Shown piece by piece: positions 8,360 to 17,518 of a stretch of DNA of 64,000 nucleotides (positions are counted from its first letter, which is position 1; each line of letters opens with the position of its first letter). A program made the position numbers and the translations under genes. This DNA comes from Candidatus Laterigemmans baculatus. Lineage in GTDB: Bacteria > Planctomycetota > Planctomycetia > Pirellulales > Pirellulaceae. A model generated the notes under the pieces. The model made no database searches. It saw only the letters and a list, made by a program, of their open reading frames with translations, and was not told the DNA's origin. Where the stretch lies: the NCBI RefSeq assembly GCF_010367455.1, contig NZ_WRPR01000023.1:62001-126000 (forward strand). The letters are read 5' to 3'.

Positions 8360-9280
8360 TCACTGCCCCGCGGCGATCTCCCGCAACCGTTCGAGGTTGA
8401 CCTTGTCCCAGTCCTCGCCGGTTTCTGGATCGGTTCCCTTGGGCGTCTCCAGGTAGCCCGGGAGCGCTGCGAGCCGGGGATCGGCCAGCACCAGGCGGAA
8501 CCCTTCGGGACCAATCTCGCCGCGGCCGATGTGCTCGTGGCGGTCGACGCGAGAACCGAGCGGTTTCTTGCTGTCGTTCAGGTGCAACGCTCGAATCGAG
8601 CCCGGCGGCAATTCGCTGTCGATCTCTCGAAGCATGGCGGCAAACTGGTCCGCCTCGTTGATCGCGTAGCCGGCCGCGTAAGCGTGGCAGGTGTCCAGGC
8701 AGATGCCGAGGGATTTCGCCCCGTCGATCCGCTCGAGCAGCCAGCCGAGCTGGGCAAAGGTGTGCCCCAGGCACGAACCCTGGCCCGCGGTGTTCTCGAG
8801 CAGCAGCCGGCAGTACTTGGGTTCGACCGCTTCGATCGCGCGACGGACTCCCACGGCGATCCGTTCCAGCCCTTCCGGTTCGCTGCTGGTGGTGAAAGCG
8901 CCGGGATGCACGACCAAGCCTTCCAACTGCAGCGCCTCGGCCCGCTGCCACTCGACGACCAACGCCTCGACCGACTTCTCCCAAAGCTCCTCGGCCGGGG
9001 CAGCCAGGTTGATCAGGTACGAAGCATGGGCGATCGGCGAAACCAAACCGTGCTCCTCGAGCGTGCTCCGCCAAACCTCGATCTGCTCGGCCGCGAGCGG
9101 CTTGCAGACCCACTGGTTGTTGTTTTTCGTGAATATCTGCACCGTTCCCATGTCGAGTTTGGCGGCGGCTTCGATGGCTTTGTGAAGCCCTCCGGCGACC
9201 GACATGTGAGCTCCCAGGCAGTGCCCGGTGGCGGCTTGGCGTTTCGACCCGCGGGACGACGAAGTGGACGGCGATGGCAT
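8360..9280 (-). CDS. nfo: Deoxyribonuclease IV (AP endonuclease Nfo)
   Basis: 306 aa, TIM-barrel endonuclease IV family. Visible motifs are LGAHMSVAGGLHKAI at the start, FTKNNNQW, VVHPGAF, LLLENTAGQGSCLG, GICLDTCHAYAAGYAI, ALHLNDSKKPLGSRVDRHEHIGRG and the closing LETPKGT; the His, Glu and Asp ligands for the three catalytic zinc ions lie in these blocks. It cleaves the backbone 5' of abasic sites in base-excision repair and acts in the cytoplasm. The first 20 residues are Ser/Arg-rich and not conserved, so a slightly later start is possible. It is followed on the same strand, 50 bp upstream, by the cyclo-ligase gene. Confidence 0.95.
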   Translation of the reverse strand: MPSPSTSSSRGSKRQAATGHCLGAHMSVAGGLHKAIEAAAKLDMGTVQIFTKNNNQWVCKPLAAEQIEVWRSTLEEHGLVSPIAHASYLINLAAPAEELWEKSVEALVVEWQRAEALQLEGLVVHPGAFTTSSEPEGLERIAVGVRRAIEAVEPKYCRLLLENTAGQGSCLGHTFAQLGWLLERIDGAKSLGICLDTCHAYAAGYAINEADQFAAMLREIDSELPPGSIRALHLNDSKKPLGSRVDRHEHIGRGEIGPEGFRLVLADPRLAALPGYLETPKGTDPETGEDWDKVNLERLREIAAGQ

Positions 9281-9330
9281 CGGGCGAGCCCCTGGGGAGC
9301 GGGTGGCGGAAGTCGGTGGAGCGGCGGGCC

Positions 9331-9945
9331 TCAGCTGCGGCGGCCGCGCCCCGAGTGAACGGCAGACTCGGTGATCACCAAGTCCATGTAGACGTCGTGC
9401 GGCTGCATCGGAATCGCGTCGAAGATCTGGCAGTCGTAGGCGAGCGCGACCAGCACCGCGTCGCGGCGGGCCGTGGCCAGCAAGCGGTCGTAGTACCCTT
9501 TGCCGTATCCGATTCGCCCTCCGTCGCGATCGAACGCCAACCCCGGGACGAGGATCAGGTCGAGCTGCTCGGCGTCGAGCCGCTTCTCAGCCAGCCCACG
9601 CAGCTCCTCTCGCGGTTCGAGAATGCCGTAGGTCAGCGGCTCGAGCTCGTCCATCGAGGCAAGGGGGAACAGCCGCAGCTGGTCGTCGACGCAGTAAGGG
9701 ATCGCAATTTGTTTCCCGGAGTTAACGGCCGAGGCCAGGACCGCCTGCGTGCGGACTTCGTCGCGGACGTCGACGTAAAACAGCACGGTCGCAGCGGCCT
9801 GGTAGACGTCGCTGGCCAGCAAGCGATCGATAATTTTGCGACTCAGCTCGTCCTTGCCGGGCAACCGTTGGCGGGCGGCGTGAGCCGCGCGACGGATTTC
9901 GGCCTTGCGGTTCGCCAGGGCTGCGGCCAGGTCGGGAGCGGACAT
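9331..9945 (-). CDS. ygfA: 5-formyltetrahydrofolate cyclo-ligase
   Basis: 204 aa, full length for the 5-FCL/MTHFS family. Key motifs are the N-terminal KAEIRRAAHAARQRL, PYCVDDQLRLFPL, and the C-terminal signature LDLILVPGLAFDRDGGRIGYGKGYYDRLL, which holds the ATP/folate-binding glycine-rich loop. It converts 5-formyl-THF to 5,10-methenyl-THF using ATP, returning a storage folate to one-carbon metabolism. It reads towards nfo on the same strand, so the two may be co-transcribed, though they share no pathway. Confidence 0.93.
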   Translation of the reverse strand: MSAPDLAAALANRKAEIRRAAHAARQRLPGKDELSRKIIDRLLASDVYQAAATVLFYVDVRDEVRTQAVLASAVNSGKQIAIPYCVDDQLRLFPLASMDELEPLTYGILEPREELRGLAEKRLDAEQLDLILVPGLAFDRDGGRIGYGKGYYDRLLATARRDAVLVALAYDCQIFDAIPMQPHDVYMDLVITESAVHSGRGRRS

Positions 9946-10122
9946 GCGCGGCAGGGAGCAAGAAGGAACGACGCGGTTGGGATCAGCGGGCTTGACTATA
10001 GAGGGCGAAAACGGATCAGCCGATGGGGCGAGGATTTGTTTTCAGCCACCGCCGAAACTACAGTGGTTCGCTCGGCTTCCTCTCTTCTCTGGCTCTGAAT
10101 TCGCGTCTCGAGGCATCGGCCT

Positions 10123-10440
10123 GTGTTATCGATCAGCTTCCTGCCATGGTTACTCTTGCTGTTGGGGATCGTGCTGGCGATCCCGATCGTTTCGTTCGTC
10201 GAGACGAGCCGCCAGAAGAAGGCATTGGCCGCCGCTGAGCCGCCGGCCGAGGAAGGAGAAATCGCCGAAGCCGAAGGGGAAGAAGTTTTTGCCGAGGATG
10301 CCGGGGCGGGCTTCGGAGACGACGCCGGGTTTCCCAGCGGTGAGGCGGCCGGCGGTGAAGGTTTCGGCGACGACTTCGGCGACTTTTCGCAGCAGGAGGG
10401 AGTCGATCTGGGCGATTTCGAGGGCGATCGGGCCAAGTAA
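10123..10440 (+). CDS. Small single-span membrane protein with acidic tail
   Basis: 105 aa from GTG 10123. One hydrophobic helix at the N-terminus (LPWLLLLLGIVLAIPIVSFV) is followed by a Glu/Asp/Gly/Phe-rich tail with repeated GFGDD and DFGDF segments. No recognised domain. Composition and position look like a real small planctomycete protein, not a shadow: there is no competing gene on either strand. Function unknown. Confidence 0.55.
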   Translation: MLSISFLPWLLLLLGIVLAIPIVSFVETSRQKKALAAAEPPAEEGEIAEAEGEEVFAEDAGAGFGDDAGFPSGEAAGGEGFGDDFGDFSQQEGVDLGDFEGDRAK

Positions 10441-10570
10441 TCCTCCGCCTCTGCGGCGGTGGGTCCCTTGTCCGTCTGGGGCCTGCTGTTTAGCCTTGAT
10501 GTGACGCCGGAAGCGAGCAGCGGAGGGGCCGCGGTTCGTAGCCACCGGGTCCCCCCCGTACGACGGACCT

Positions 10571-11713
10571 ATGCCGACTGCAACGCCTCGACCCGCCAAG
10601 CTAGCCCTCGAAGATGGTTCTGTGTTCACCGGTACCTCGTTTGGTGCCGAGGGCGAAGTTTTCGGTGAGGTCGTCTTCAATACCGCCATGACCGGTTATC
10701 AGGAGATCCTGACCGACCCGAGCTATCGCGGTCAGATCGTCACGATGACCTATCCCGAAATCGGCAACTACGGTGTCAACGCTGCTGACATCGAGCATGC
10801 CGCCCCGTCGCTCTCGGGCTTCATTGTTCGGCACGACAGCCGGCGGTTCAGCAACCACCGGGCGGAAGGCTCGCTGGCCGACTTCCTTCGCTCGCACAAC
10901 ATCGTCGGGCTTGCCGACATCGACACCCGCGCCTTGGTCCGCCGGATCCGCAGCGAAGGAGCGATGCGAGGAGTGATTTCGACGGTCGATCTGGATGACG
11001 AGAGCCTGGTCGCCAAAGCCAAGCAGAGCCCCGGGCTCGTCGGCCGCGATCTGGTCCGGGAAGTGATGCCCGAGGCGCCGATCATCTGGGACCATCGGCT
11101 CGACGAGTGGACGACGGTTCCGGCCGGAAAAACGCCCGAGGGCCGAGGTCCCCACGTCGTCTGCCTCGACTTTGGGATGAAGTGGAATATTCCCCGGCAT
11201 TTCCGCTCTCGCGGCAACCGCGTGACGGTCATGCCCGGTTCGTCCTCGGCTGAAGAGATCCTGGCCGCGGAACCCGATGGCGTGTTCCTCTCCAACGGCC
11301 CCGGGGACCCCGAGCCGCTGACCTACGCGCACGAGACGATCCGCGAACTGCTCGGCAAGACTCCGATCTTCGGGATCTGCCTCGGCCACCAGCTGTTGGC
11401 CCTGGCCTGCGGCGGCGAGACGTTCAAGCTCAAGTTCGGCCACCGCGGTGTGAACCAGCCGGTGATGAACCTCGAGACTGGCAAGGTCGAGATCACCACG
11501 CAGAACCACGGCTTTGCGGTCGATGAAAAATCGCTTCCCGAGGTGCTCGAAGTCACTCACCGCAATCTGAACGATGACACCATCGCTGGCCTGCGGCACC
11601 GTGAAGCGGCGATGTTTGGCGTCCAGTACCACCCGGAATCGGCTTCGGGACCGCACGACAGCCACTACCTGTTCGAGCAATTCCAGCAGCAGCTCGAAGC
11701 CGCAGCGGTGTAA
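10571..11713 (+). CDS. carA: Carbamoyl-phosphate synthase small (glutaminase) subunit
   Basis: 380 aa, normal length. The N-terminal CPSase small-chain domain (LALEDGSVFTGTSFGAEG, FNTAMTGYQEILTDPSY) is followed by a class I glutamine amidotransferase domain. The catalytic triad is visible: C270 in FGICLGHQLL, H354 and E356 in QYHPES. It supplies ammonia from glutamine to CarB for carbamoyl phosphate, the precursor of pyrimidines and arginine. carB is not in the window. A perfect 22-bp inverted repeat and a convergent terminator follow the stop. Confidence 0.96.
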   Translation: MPTATPRPAKLALEDGSVFTGTSFGAEGEVFGEVVFNTAMTGYQEILTDPSYRGQIVTMTYPEIGNYGVNAADIEHAAPSLSGFIVRHDSRRFSNHRAEGSLADFLRSHNIVGLADIDTRALVRRIRSEGAMRGVISTVDLDDESLVAKAKQSPGLVGRDLVREVMPEAPIIWDHRLDEWTTVPAGKTPEGRGPHVVCLDFGMKWNIPRHFRSRGNRVTVMPGSSSAEEILAAEPDGVFLSNGPGDPEPLTYAHETIRELLGKTPIFGICLGHQLLALACGGETFKLKFGHRGVNQPVMNLETGKVEITTQNHGFAVDEKSLPEVLEVTHRNLNDDTIAGLRHREAAMFGVQYHPESASGPHDSHYLFEQFQQQLEAAAV

Positions 11714-11728
11714 TACGTCCGAAACATA

Positions 11729-11789
11729 GTCGCCTTTCGCTCCGCGAAAGTAGCGCGTCGGCGCGGCTTTCGCGGAGCGAAAGGCGACC
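11729..11789. repeat. 22-bp perfect inverted repeat downstream of carA (TTTCGCTCCGCGAAAG family)
   Basis: Arms at 11729-11750 and 11768-11789 are perfect reverse complements (core cctttcgctccgcgaaag), with a 17-bp loop. Begins 16 bp after the carA stop. The same sequence recurs after ftsK and after lpxI. Confidence 0.9.
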
Positions 11790-11790
11790 A

Positions 11791-11822
11791 TAAAAAATGC
11801 CCTCGCGGATTGGCGAGGGCAT
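11791..11822 (-). terminator. Rho-independent terminator of rplT
   Basis: A 10-bp perfect stem (11797-11806 with 11813-11822, atgccctcgc arm) with a 6-nt loop. On the minus strand it is followed by a run of six T, placed 36 bp after the rplT stop. It also separates convergent carA. Confidence 0.85.
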
Positions 11823-11858
11823 GATTCGTTATCTGATTTCGGTTGCGCCGCGGGCGAA

Positions 11859-12221
11859 TTACGCCTTGGCGGCCAGCGCTTCTTGGACCTTGGCGAAGAC
11901 GACGTCGAAGTCAGCCGGGTTGTGGATCGCCATTTCCGAGAGCGTCTTGCGGTCGAGTTCGAGACCCGCCCGATTCAGCCCGTCGATGAACTGGCTGTAG
12001 CGGAGGCCGCGCATCCGGCAGGCGGCGCTCAAGCGGGTGATCCACAGCTTGCGGAATTCGCGTTTCTTGACGCGGCGGTCGCGATAGGCAAACACGCCGG
12101 CGCGGAGCGTCGTTTCCTTGACGCTTCGCAGCAGCTTGCGGCGTCCGCCGACGTAACCCTTGGCTCGCTTGAATAAACGCTTCTTCGATTGCCGCCGTGC
12201 GGCACCGGTAGTAGTACGCAT
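11859..12221 (-). CDS. rplT: 50S ribosomal protein L20
   Basis: 120 aa, standard length. [38 protein letters not shown] and the C-terminal [17 protein letters not shown] are diagnostic of L20. It binds 23S rRNA early in 50S assembly and in many bacteria represses its own operon through a leader; no leader fold was recognised here. rpmI lies 161 bp upstream on the same strand. It ends at a strong terminator. Confidence 0.97.
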   Translation of the reverse strand: MRTTTGAARRQSKKRLFKRAKGYVGGRRKLLRSVKETTLRAGVFAYRDRRVKKREFRKLWITRLSAACRMRGLRYSQFIDGLNRAGLELDRKTLSEMAIHNPADFDVVFAKVQEALAAKA

Positions 12222-12382
12222 CTTTGCTTCTCCGGCAGATGCTGTGACGACTCAGGCCACGAATCGACCGCACTCGGCGTGCAGCTCGGATTCGCCGTTC
12301 TTGCCCAGGCGTCTGGGAGGGAAATACCAATACTCGTTACACAGGTGTCCGCCGCGCCCGTGGAGCGGCCGACGCAGTCCGA

Positions 12383-12604
12383 TCAGTTGCTGTAGCCGTT
12401 CAGGGCGGCGTGGATCATCGGTTCCATGACGGAGTCGACCGACGTGGTACCGCGGAGATTCCGCCGCCGCTTCTTCGACAGCCCCTGGGCCAAGTGGCTG
12501 GTGCCGCTCTGACGGTGCATGGCTTTGCCAGTGGCCGACAGCCGGAACCGTTTCTTGGTCCCCTTGTGGGTCTTGATCTTGGTCTTCGCTTTGGCTTTTG
12601 CCAT
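12383..12604 (-). CDS. rpmI: 50S ribosomal protein L35
   Basis: 73 aa, a little longer than the usual 64-66. KTKIKTHKGTKKRFRLSATGK and the HLAQGLSKKRRRNLRG segment identify L35. It partners with rplT downstream. infC, the usual first gene of the infC-rpmI-rplT operon, is absent: the next gene upstream, 90 bp away, is cysNC. Confidence 0.95.
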   Translation of the reverse strand: MAKAKAKTKIKTHKGTKKRFRLSATGKAMHRQSGTSHLAQGLSKKRRRNLRGTTSVDSVMEPMIHAALNGYSN

Positions 12605-12694
12605 GGTTCTTTCCCGGTCTCCGGGGGTAGCAGTGGACGTTCAGGAATCCCGGAATATAGAAGCAAACCGGGATTTGAGGAAGGGGAAGAGTTG

Positions 12695-14632
12695 TCAGGA
12701 AACCGACCGCTCGTCGATCATTTCCACGACGCGATCGACCGCCTTGGCCAAGGAGAGCTCCGCGAGGTCCAAGGTCAGGGCGGGCGATTCCGGGGAATCG
12801 TACGAAGCGGTGACTCCGGGGAAATTCGGCAATTCACCGGCGTCGGCTTTGGCGTATTGTCCCGATTCGTCGCGAGTGCGGCAGACCTCGACCGGAGTCG
12901 AAACGTGGACCACCAGAAATCGCTCTTCACCGATCACGGCGGCCACTTTCTGACGCACCGACTCATCGGGCGCCACGAAGGCCGCCAAGCAGATCAACCC
13001 GGCGTCGTTCAGGAGATGCGCCAGGTGGGCTGAGCGGCGAAGGTTTTCGCTGCGATCCTCGGCCGTGTAGCCCAGATCGCGGCTCAAGCCGCGGCGGACC
13101 CACGAGCCATCGAGAACCGCCACCGCGCGGCCTTCGTCGAACAACCGCCGCTCGACCGCTCGGGCCAACGTCGTCTTGCCGCTTCCGGTCAGCCCGGTGA
13201 ACAGCACGGTCAACGGGCGTTGGCCGAAGCGAGCTTGCCGCTCTTCGCCGGTCACGTCGCTGGCCAGCTCCGACGTCTCGCTGCCGGCGGCCAGGTCCTC
13301 TTCCCAGAGCGCGGTCGATTTCGATTCTTCGCCCCGCTCGAGAACCATGCCCGCACCGACCGTCACATTCGTGATCCGGTCGATGATGATGAACGAGCCG
13401 GTGCCCGGATTGGCCCGGTAGGCGTCGACGTGCAGCGGCGCGCCGAGCGACAACCGGCAGCGGCCGATCTCGTTCAGCTCGAGCGTCGGGGCGGGGCCGC
13501 GGTGCAGCGTGTTGACGTCGATCCGGTACCGCAGCGTGTCGATCGTGCCGGGGACCGTCTGCGTCGTCTGCTTGAACAGATAGTTCTTTCCGGGAACCAT
13601 CGCTTGCTGGTCCATCCAGACGACGATCGCTTCGAGCGTGTCGGTCGTTTTGGGCAGGTTTCCCGAGCGGACGATCATGTCGCCGCGGCTGGCGTCGACT
13701 TCATCGGCGAGCGTCAGCGTCACCGAGAGCGGGGCAAAGGCTTCTTCTAGATCGCCGTCGAAGGTGACGATCCGTTTGACCTTCGTCTTCTGCCGGCTCG
13801 GCAGGACCATCACCTCGTCACCGGGGCGAACGATCCCCGAAGCGATCGTGCCGCAGAACCCGCGGAAATCGAGGTTCGGGCGATTGACGTACTGGACCGG
13901 CAGCCGGAAGTCGCGGAGGTTGCGGTCCGAACCGATGTAGACCGTCTCGAGCAGGTTCATCAGCGTTCCCCCTTTGTACCAGGGGGATTTGGCGCTCGGG
14001 TCGACGACGTTGTCCCCGTCGAGGGCGCTGATCGGGATGAAGTGCAGGTCGGGCAGATCGAGCCGCGTGGCGAAGGCGCGGTAGTCGGCGCAGATCTCCT
14101 CGAACCGCTCCTCGCTGAAATCGACCAGATCCATCTTATTGACCGCGATCACCACGTGCCGGATTCCCAGCAGCGAGACGATGAAGCTGTGTCGGCGGGT
14201 TTGCGTCAGCACGCCGTGACGGGCGTCGATCAGGATCACGGCCAGGTCCGCCGTGCTGGCCCCGGTGACCATATTCCGCGTGTACTGCTCATGCCCCGGG
14301 GTGTCGGCGATGATGAATTTCCGCCGCGCGGTGCTGAAATAGCGATAGGCGACGTCGATCGTGATCCCTTGCTCGCGCTCGGCCCGCAGCCCGTCGGTGA
14401 CCAGCGCCGGGTCAAACCGCCCGCCGGTCGTCCCTTGGGTTTTCGATTCGGCCTCGATCTGAGCCAACTGGTCCTCGTACAGCATTTTGCTGTCGTAGAG
14501 CAGCCGCCCGATCAGGGTGCTTTTGCCATCGTCGACGCTGCCGCAGGTGATGAAACGCAGCAGCTGCTTGCGCTCGTGCTGGGCCAAGTAGGCGTCGATG
14601 TCGGTCGCGATGAGTTCCGATTGATGCGACAT
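12695..14632 (-). CDS. cysNC: Bifunctional sulfate adenylyltransferase subunit 1 / adenylylsulfate kinase
   Basis: 645 aa fusion. Residues about 1-465 are CysN, an EF-Tu-like GTPase: P-loop GSVDDGKS (31-38), [17 protein letters not shown]. Residues about 472-645 are CysC: P-loop GLTGSGKTT, then [15 protein letters not shown] where the family has DGDNxRxGL, and NFPGV near the end. With CysD it makes APS from sulfate and ATP; the CysC part would phosphorylate APS to PAPS. The DGD aspartate is Ser at residue 510, which may weaken or alter kinase activity. One base separates it from cysD upstream. Confidence 0.94.
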   Translation of the reverse strand: MSHQSELIATDIDAYLAQHERKQLLRFITCGSVDDGKSTLIGRLLYDSKMLYEDQLAQIEAESKTQGTTGGRFDPALVTDGLRAEREQGITIDVAYRYFSTARRKFIIADTPGHEQYTRNMVTGASTADLAVILIDARHGVLTQTRRHSFIVSLLGIRHVVIAVNKMDLVDFSEERFEEICADYRAFATRLDLPDLHFIPISALDGDNVVDPSAKSPWYKGGTLMNLLETVYIGSDRNLRDFRLPVQYVNRPNLDFRGFCGTIASGIVRPGDEVMVLPSRQKTKVKRIVTFDGDLEEAFAPLSVTLTLADEVDASRGDMIVRSGNLPKTTDTLEAIVVWMDQQAMVPGKNYLFKQTTQTVPGTIDTLRYRIDVNTLHRGPAPTLELNEIGRCRLSLGAPLHVDAYRANPGTGSFIIIDRITNVTVGAGMVLERGEESKSTALWEEDLAAGSETSELASDVTGEERQARFGQRPLTVLFTGLTGSGKTTLARAVERRLFDEGRAVAVLDGSWVRRGLSRDLGYTAEDRSENLRRSAHLAHLLNDAGLICLAAFVAPDESVRQKVAAVIGEERFLVVHVSTPVEVCRTRDESGQYAKADAGELPNFPGVTASYDSPESPALTLDLAELSLAKAVDRVVEMIDERSVS

Positions 14633-14633
14633 A

Positions 14634-15545
14634 TCAGAAGTAGCCTTCCCGTTTTTTCTGTTCCATGCCAGCCCCGCCGGCGTCCTTATCGATGACCCGC
14701 CCCTGCCGTTCGCTGGTCTTGGTCAACAGCATCTCTTGGATGATCTCTGGCAGCGTCGTAGCGTTGGATTCGACCGCCCCGGTCAGCGGATAGCAGCCCA
14801 GGGTCCGAAACCGCACTCGCCGAACCTCTTCCCGCTCTCCCGGCAGCAGCGGCATGCGATCGTCGTCGCGGAGGATCAACGTCCCCTCCCGCTCGATCAC
14901 CTTTCGCTCGTCCGCGAAATAGAGCGGCACGATCGGGATTTTCTCCAAGTGGATGTACTGCCACACATCGAGTTCGGTCCAGTTGGAGAGCGGAAAGACG
15001 CGGATCGATTCGCCTTTATTGACCCGCGTGTTGTACAAGTTCCACAGCTCGGGTCGCTGGTTCTTCGGATCCCAGCGGTGGCTGCGGTCGCGGAAGCTGA
15101 AGATGCGTTCCTTGGCTCGGCTCTTCTCCTCGTCCCGCCGGGCACCTCCAAAGGCGGCATCGAAGCCGTACTTGTTCAGGGCTTGCTTGAGCGCGTCGGT
15201 CTTCATCAGCGCCGTGTGCCGGTCGCTGTCCACCCAGGGGTAGATGTTGAGCGCGAGCCCCTCGTGGTTGGTGTGCGTCAGCAACTCCAGCCCCAGCTCC
15301 TCGCGGACATACGTGTCGCGGAACTGGATCATCTCGCGGAATTTGTAGGTCGTGTCGACATGCAACAGCGGGAACGGCGGCTTGGCCGGAGCGAACGCTT
15401 TGAGCGCCAGCTGAACCATGACCGACGAATCCTTGCCGACCGAATAAAGCATGACCGGGTTTTGAAACTCGGCGACCACCTCACGAATGATGTGGATGCT
15501 TTCCGATTCAAGCTGTTTCAGGTGCGTGAGGTTATAATCAGACAT
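14634..15545 (-). CDS. cysD: Sulfate adenylyltransferase subunit 2
   Basis: 303 aa from ATG 15545. The frame is open far upstream, but that extension runs antisense-free through rsmG in another frame and is not homologous. Diagnostic segments: [17 protein letters not shown], the PP-loop [55 protein letters not shown] and [12 protein letters not shown]. It forms the ATP sulfurylase core with CysN. Stop and cysNC start are 1 bp apart, indicating an operon; rsmG is 41 bp upstream. Confidence 0.97.
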   Translation of the reverse strand: MSDYNLTHLKQLESESIHIIREVVAEFQNPVMLYSVGKDSSVMVQLALKAFAPAKPPFPLLHVDTTYKFREMIQFRDTYVREELGLELLTHTNHEGLALNIYPWVDSDRHTALMKTDALKQALNKYGFDAAFGGARRDEEKSRAKERIFSFRDRSHRWDPKNQRPELWNLYNTRVNKGESIRVFPLSNWTELDVWQYIHLEKIPIVPLYFADERKVIEREGTLILRDDDRMPLLPGEREEVRRVRFRTLGCYPLTGAVESNATTLPEIIQEMLLTKTSERQGRVIDKDAGGAGMEQKKREGYF

Positions 15546-15586
15546 AGCCGGTGAGGGCGAGAATTGGAGTGGAATAGAAAGCGACG

Positions 15587-16231
15587 CTACGTCGACGACT
15601 CGGGCCAGATTTGCAGAATAACTCCTTCGTGCTCGCCGTCCCCCAGCGGGTAGGTCGCCGCGCGCCGCATCTGCAATCCGGCCAGGGCACCCGTATGGCG
15701 GGCGGTTCCCCGCTCTTCGACCCACCGCGGACCTTTGATCAATAGCAGCCGGCCTACCGCCGGCCAATGCGGTTTGATCCAGCCGCAGAATTTCTCGATC
15801 GAACCGACGGCCCGCGAGACGATCGTCGAGAAGCGAAAGTCCTCCAGCAGCTCCTCGCCGCGGGCCGCGTAGACCGGCACCGGCAGGTTCAACTCCTGGA
15901 CGATCGAGTTCAGCACGTTGGCCCGCTTGCCCACCGACTCGGCCAGCGAGACATCGACATCCGGGCGAAGAATGGCGAGCGGGATTCCGGGGACCCCGCC
16001 CCCGCTGCCCAAGTCGAGAACCTCCTCGCCGGCATCGATCAACGGAGCCAACTGCAGGCAATCCCGCAGGTCGCGGTTGACGAACAGATTCCAATCGGTG
16101 TGCCGCGTCAGGTTCAATTGTTCGTTCCACCGCCAGAGCACGCGAGCGTACAACTCGAGCTTCTCAGCTTGTTCGGTGGGGATTTCGAAGCCGGCGTCGG
16201 CCAGCGCTTTGGAAAAATCAGGATCGAGCAC
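15587..16231 (-). CDS. rsmG: 16S rRNA (guanine527-N7)-methyltransferase RsmG
   Basis: 214 aa, full length. [14 protein letters not shown], the SAM-binding [17 protein letters not shown] (about 69-86), [10 protein letters not shown] and [12 protein letters not shown] are family hallmarks. It methylates G527 of 16S rRNA. In many bacteria it sits near gidA or parAB; here it precedes cysD-cysNC on the same strand. Confidence 0.95.
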   Translation of the reverse strand: MLDPDFSKALADAGFEIPTEQAEKLELYARVLWRWNEQLNLTRHTDWNLFVNRDLRDCLQLAPLIDAGEEVLDLGSGGGVPGIPLAILRPDVDVSLAESVGKRANVLNSIVQELNLPVPVYAARGEELLEDFRFSTIVSRAVGSIEKFCGWIKPHWPAVGRLLLIKGPRWVEERGTARHTGALAGLQMRRAATYPLGDGEHEGVILQIWPESST

Positions 16232-16350
16232 GGCAGCTGGGGGGGATCGGGCATGGGCAAAGGTCTCAGGACAGGTTATAGCCGAAGCCGCATTTTTGGC
16301 GTAGGTCTCCCCCGCTACACTCTATCGCTCCCGGCATAATTCAACGACTG

Positions 16351-17367
16351 ATGCATCTGCTCACCATCGAATCGACCTGCGACGAAACCGCCGCCGCCGT
16401 GATTAGCGGCGAGGGAGACGTGCTTGGCGCGGCCTTGGCCAGCCAGGAGGAACTCCATCGCCAATTCCGTGGAGTCGTGCCGGAGCTCGCCGCACGAGCT
16501 CACGTCGAGCGGATTCTGCCGGTCATCGACCAGGCGCTCCGCCAAGCCGGATTGGACAGCGCGGCGATCGACGCGATCGCCGTCGCCAACGCGCCGGGGT
16601 TGGCCGGCTCGCTGCTCGTGGGGCTCACGGCAGCGAAAATGCTCTCTGTCGCGTGGGGTAAACCGCTGCTGGCGGTCAACCACCTGCATGCCCACATCTA
16701 CGCTTGCCGAATGGCGGCCGGTCGCGACATCTATCCCTGCGTCGGACTCGTCGTCAGCGGCGGGCATACGACGCTGTACGATTGCGCTGGGCCGCTCGAG
16801 TTGACCACGCTCGGCGGGACGATCGACGATGCCGCCGGCGAAGCGTTCGACAAAGTCGCTGCGATGGTCGGCTTGCCTTACCCGGGGGGGCCGGAAGTCT
16901 CCCGCGCGGCGGCCGGAGGCGATCCTGCGCGGTACGCCTTCCCCCGCTCGATGATTCACGAAGACCACTTTAATTTCAGCTTCAGCGGCCTGAAGACGGC
17001 CGTCCGCTACGCTTTGGTCGGTCCGGGAAAGCAAGATTTTTCGCAGCTCGAGCTGACTCCCACCGAGCTCGCCGACCTGTGCGCTTCGTTCGAGCAAGCG
17101 GTCGTCGACTGCTTGGTCGCAAAATCGCGAAAGGCCGTTCGCCATACCGGGCACGGACGGCTGTGCGTCGGTGGTGGCGTCGCCGCGAACCGCCGCTTTC
17201 GCGAAGCGATGCAGCAGGCCGCCGACAGCGACGGGTTCGAGCTGCTCGTCGCCCCGCCGGAACTCTGCACCGACAACGCCGTCATGGGGGCGATCGCGCT
17301 CGAGAAACTCCGCCGCGGCGACTACGCCGATCTCGAACTCGACATCGAAGCCGGGCTGGTGAGGTAG
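16351..17367 (+). CDS. tsaD: tRNA N6-adenosine threonylcarbamoyltransferase TsaD
   Basis: 338 aa, full length. ASKHA-fold protein with IESTCDETAAAV, the metal-binding NHLHAHIYA (H111 and H115), VSGGHTTLYD, GGTIDDAAGEAFDKVA, FSFSGLKTAV, GGGVAANRRFRE and TDNAVMGA. It transfers threonylcarbamoyl to A37 of ANN-decoding tRNAs together with TsaB/TsaE. Divergent from rsmG. The region after the stop is a mosaic of dispersed repeats. Confidence 0.97.
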   Translation: MHLLTIESTCDETAAAVISGEGDVLGAALASQEELHRQFRGVVPELAARAHVERILPVIDQALRQAGLDSAAIDAIAVANAPGLAGSLLVGLTAAKMLSVAWGKPLLAVNHLHAHIYACRMAAGRDIYPCVGLVVSGGHTTLYDCAGPLELTTLGGTIDDAAGEAFDKVAAMVGLPYPGGPEVSRAAAGGDPARYAFPRSMIHEDHFNFSFSGLKTAVRYALVGPGKQDFSQLELTPTELADLCASFEQAVVDCLVAKSRKAVRHTGHGRLCVGGGVAANRRFREAMQQAADSDGFELLVAPPELCTDNAVMGAIALEKLRRGDYADLELDIEAGLVR

Positions 17368-17370
17368 AAC

Positions 17371-17518
17371 GCGTACGCAAGCCTTTCCAGGCCTGACAAA
17401 TTCCCCATCGTGCCCGTGCTCGTGCTCAGCGAAGCGGTGCTCGACTTCAACCTCACCCTCCCGGGGGGAGGGTGAGGTGGGACGTACGGGGAGAGTCAGC
17501 CTGGCATGCCTGACGTAC
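17371..17518. repeat. Mosaic of dispersed repeats between tsaD and the hemolysin III gene
   Basis: Contains aagcctttccaggcctgac (from 17389), a degenerate gtgctcagcgaagcggtg module (17422-17439; the same family as the arrays at 30.9 and 37.7 kb), a 12-bp perfect hairpin (17451-17462 with 17466-17477) that may terminate both convergent genes, and gcctggcatgcctgacgtac, which overlaps the 3' end of the next gene. Confidence 0.75.

Noticed and set aside
8221-8514. Small minus-strand frame between regA and nfo
   Set aside because: Lies across palindromic repeats and the nfo 3' end; no coding signal.
14634-16130. CysD extended to 498 codons
   Set aside because: The upstream 195 codons overlap rsmG in another frame and have no homology; ATG 15545 gives the normal CysD start.
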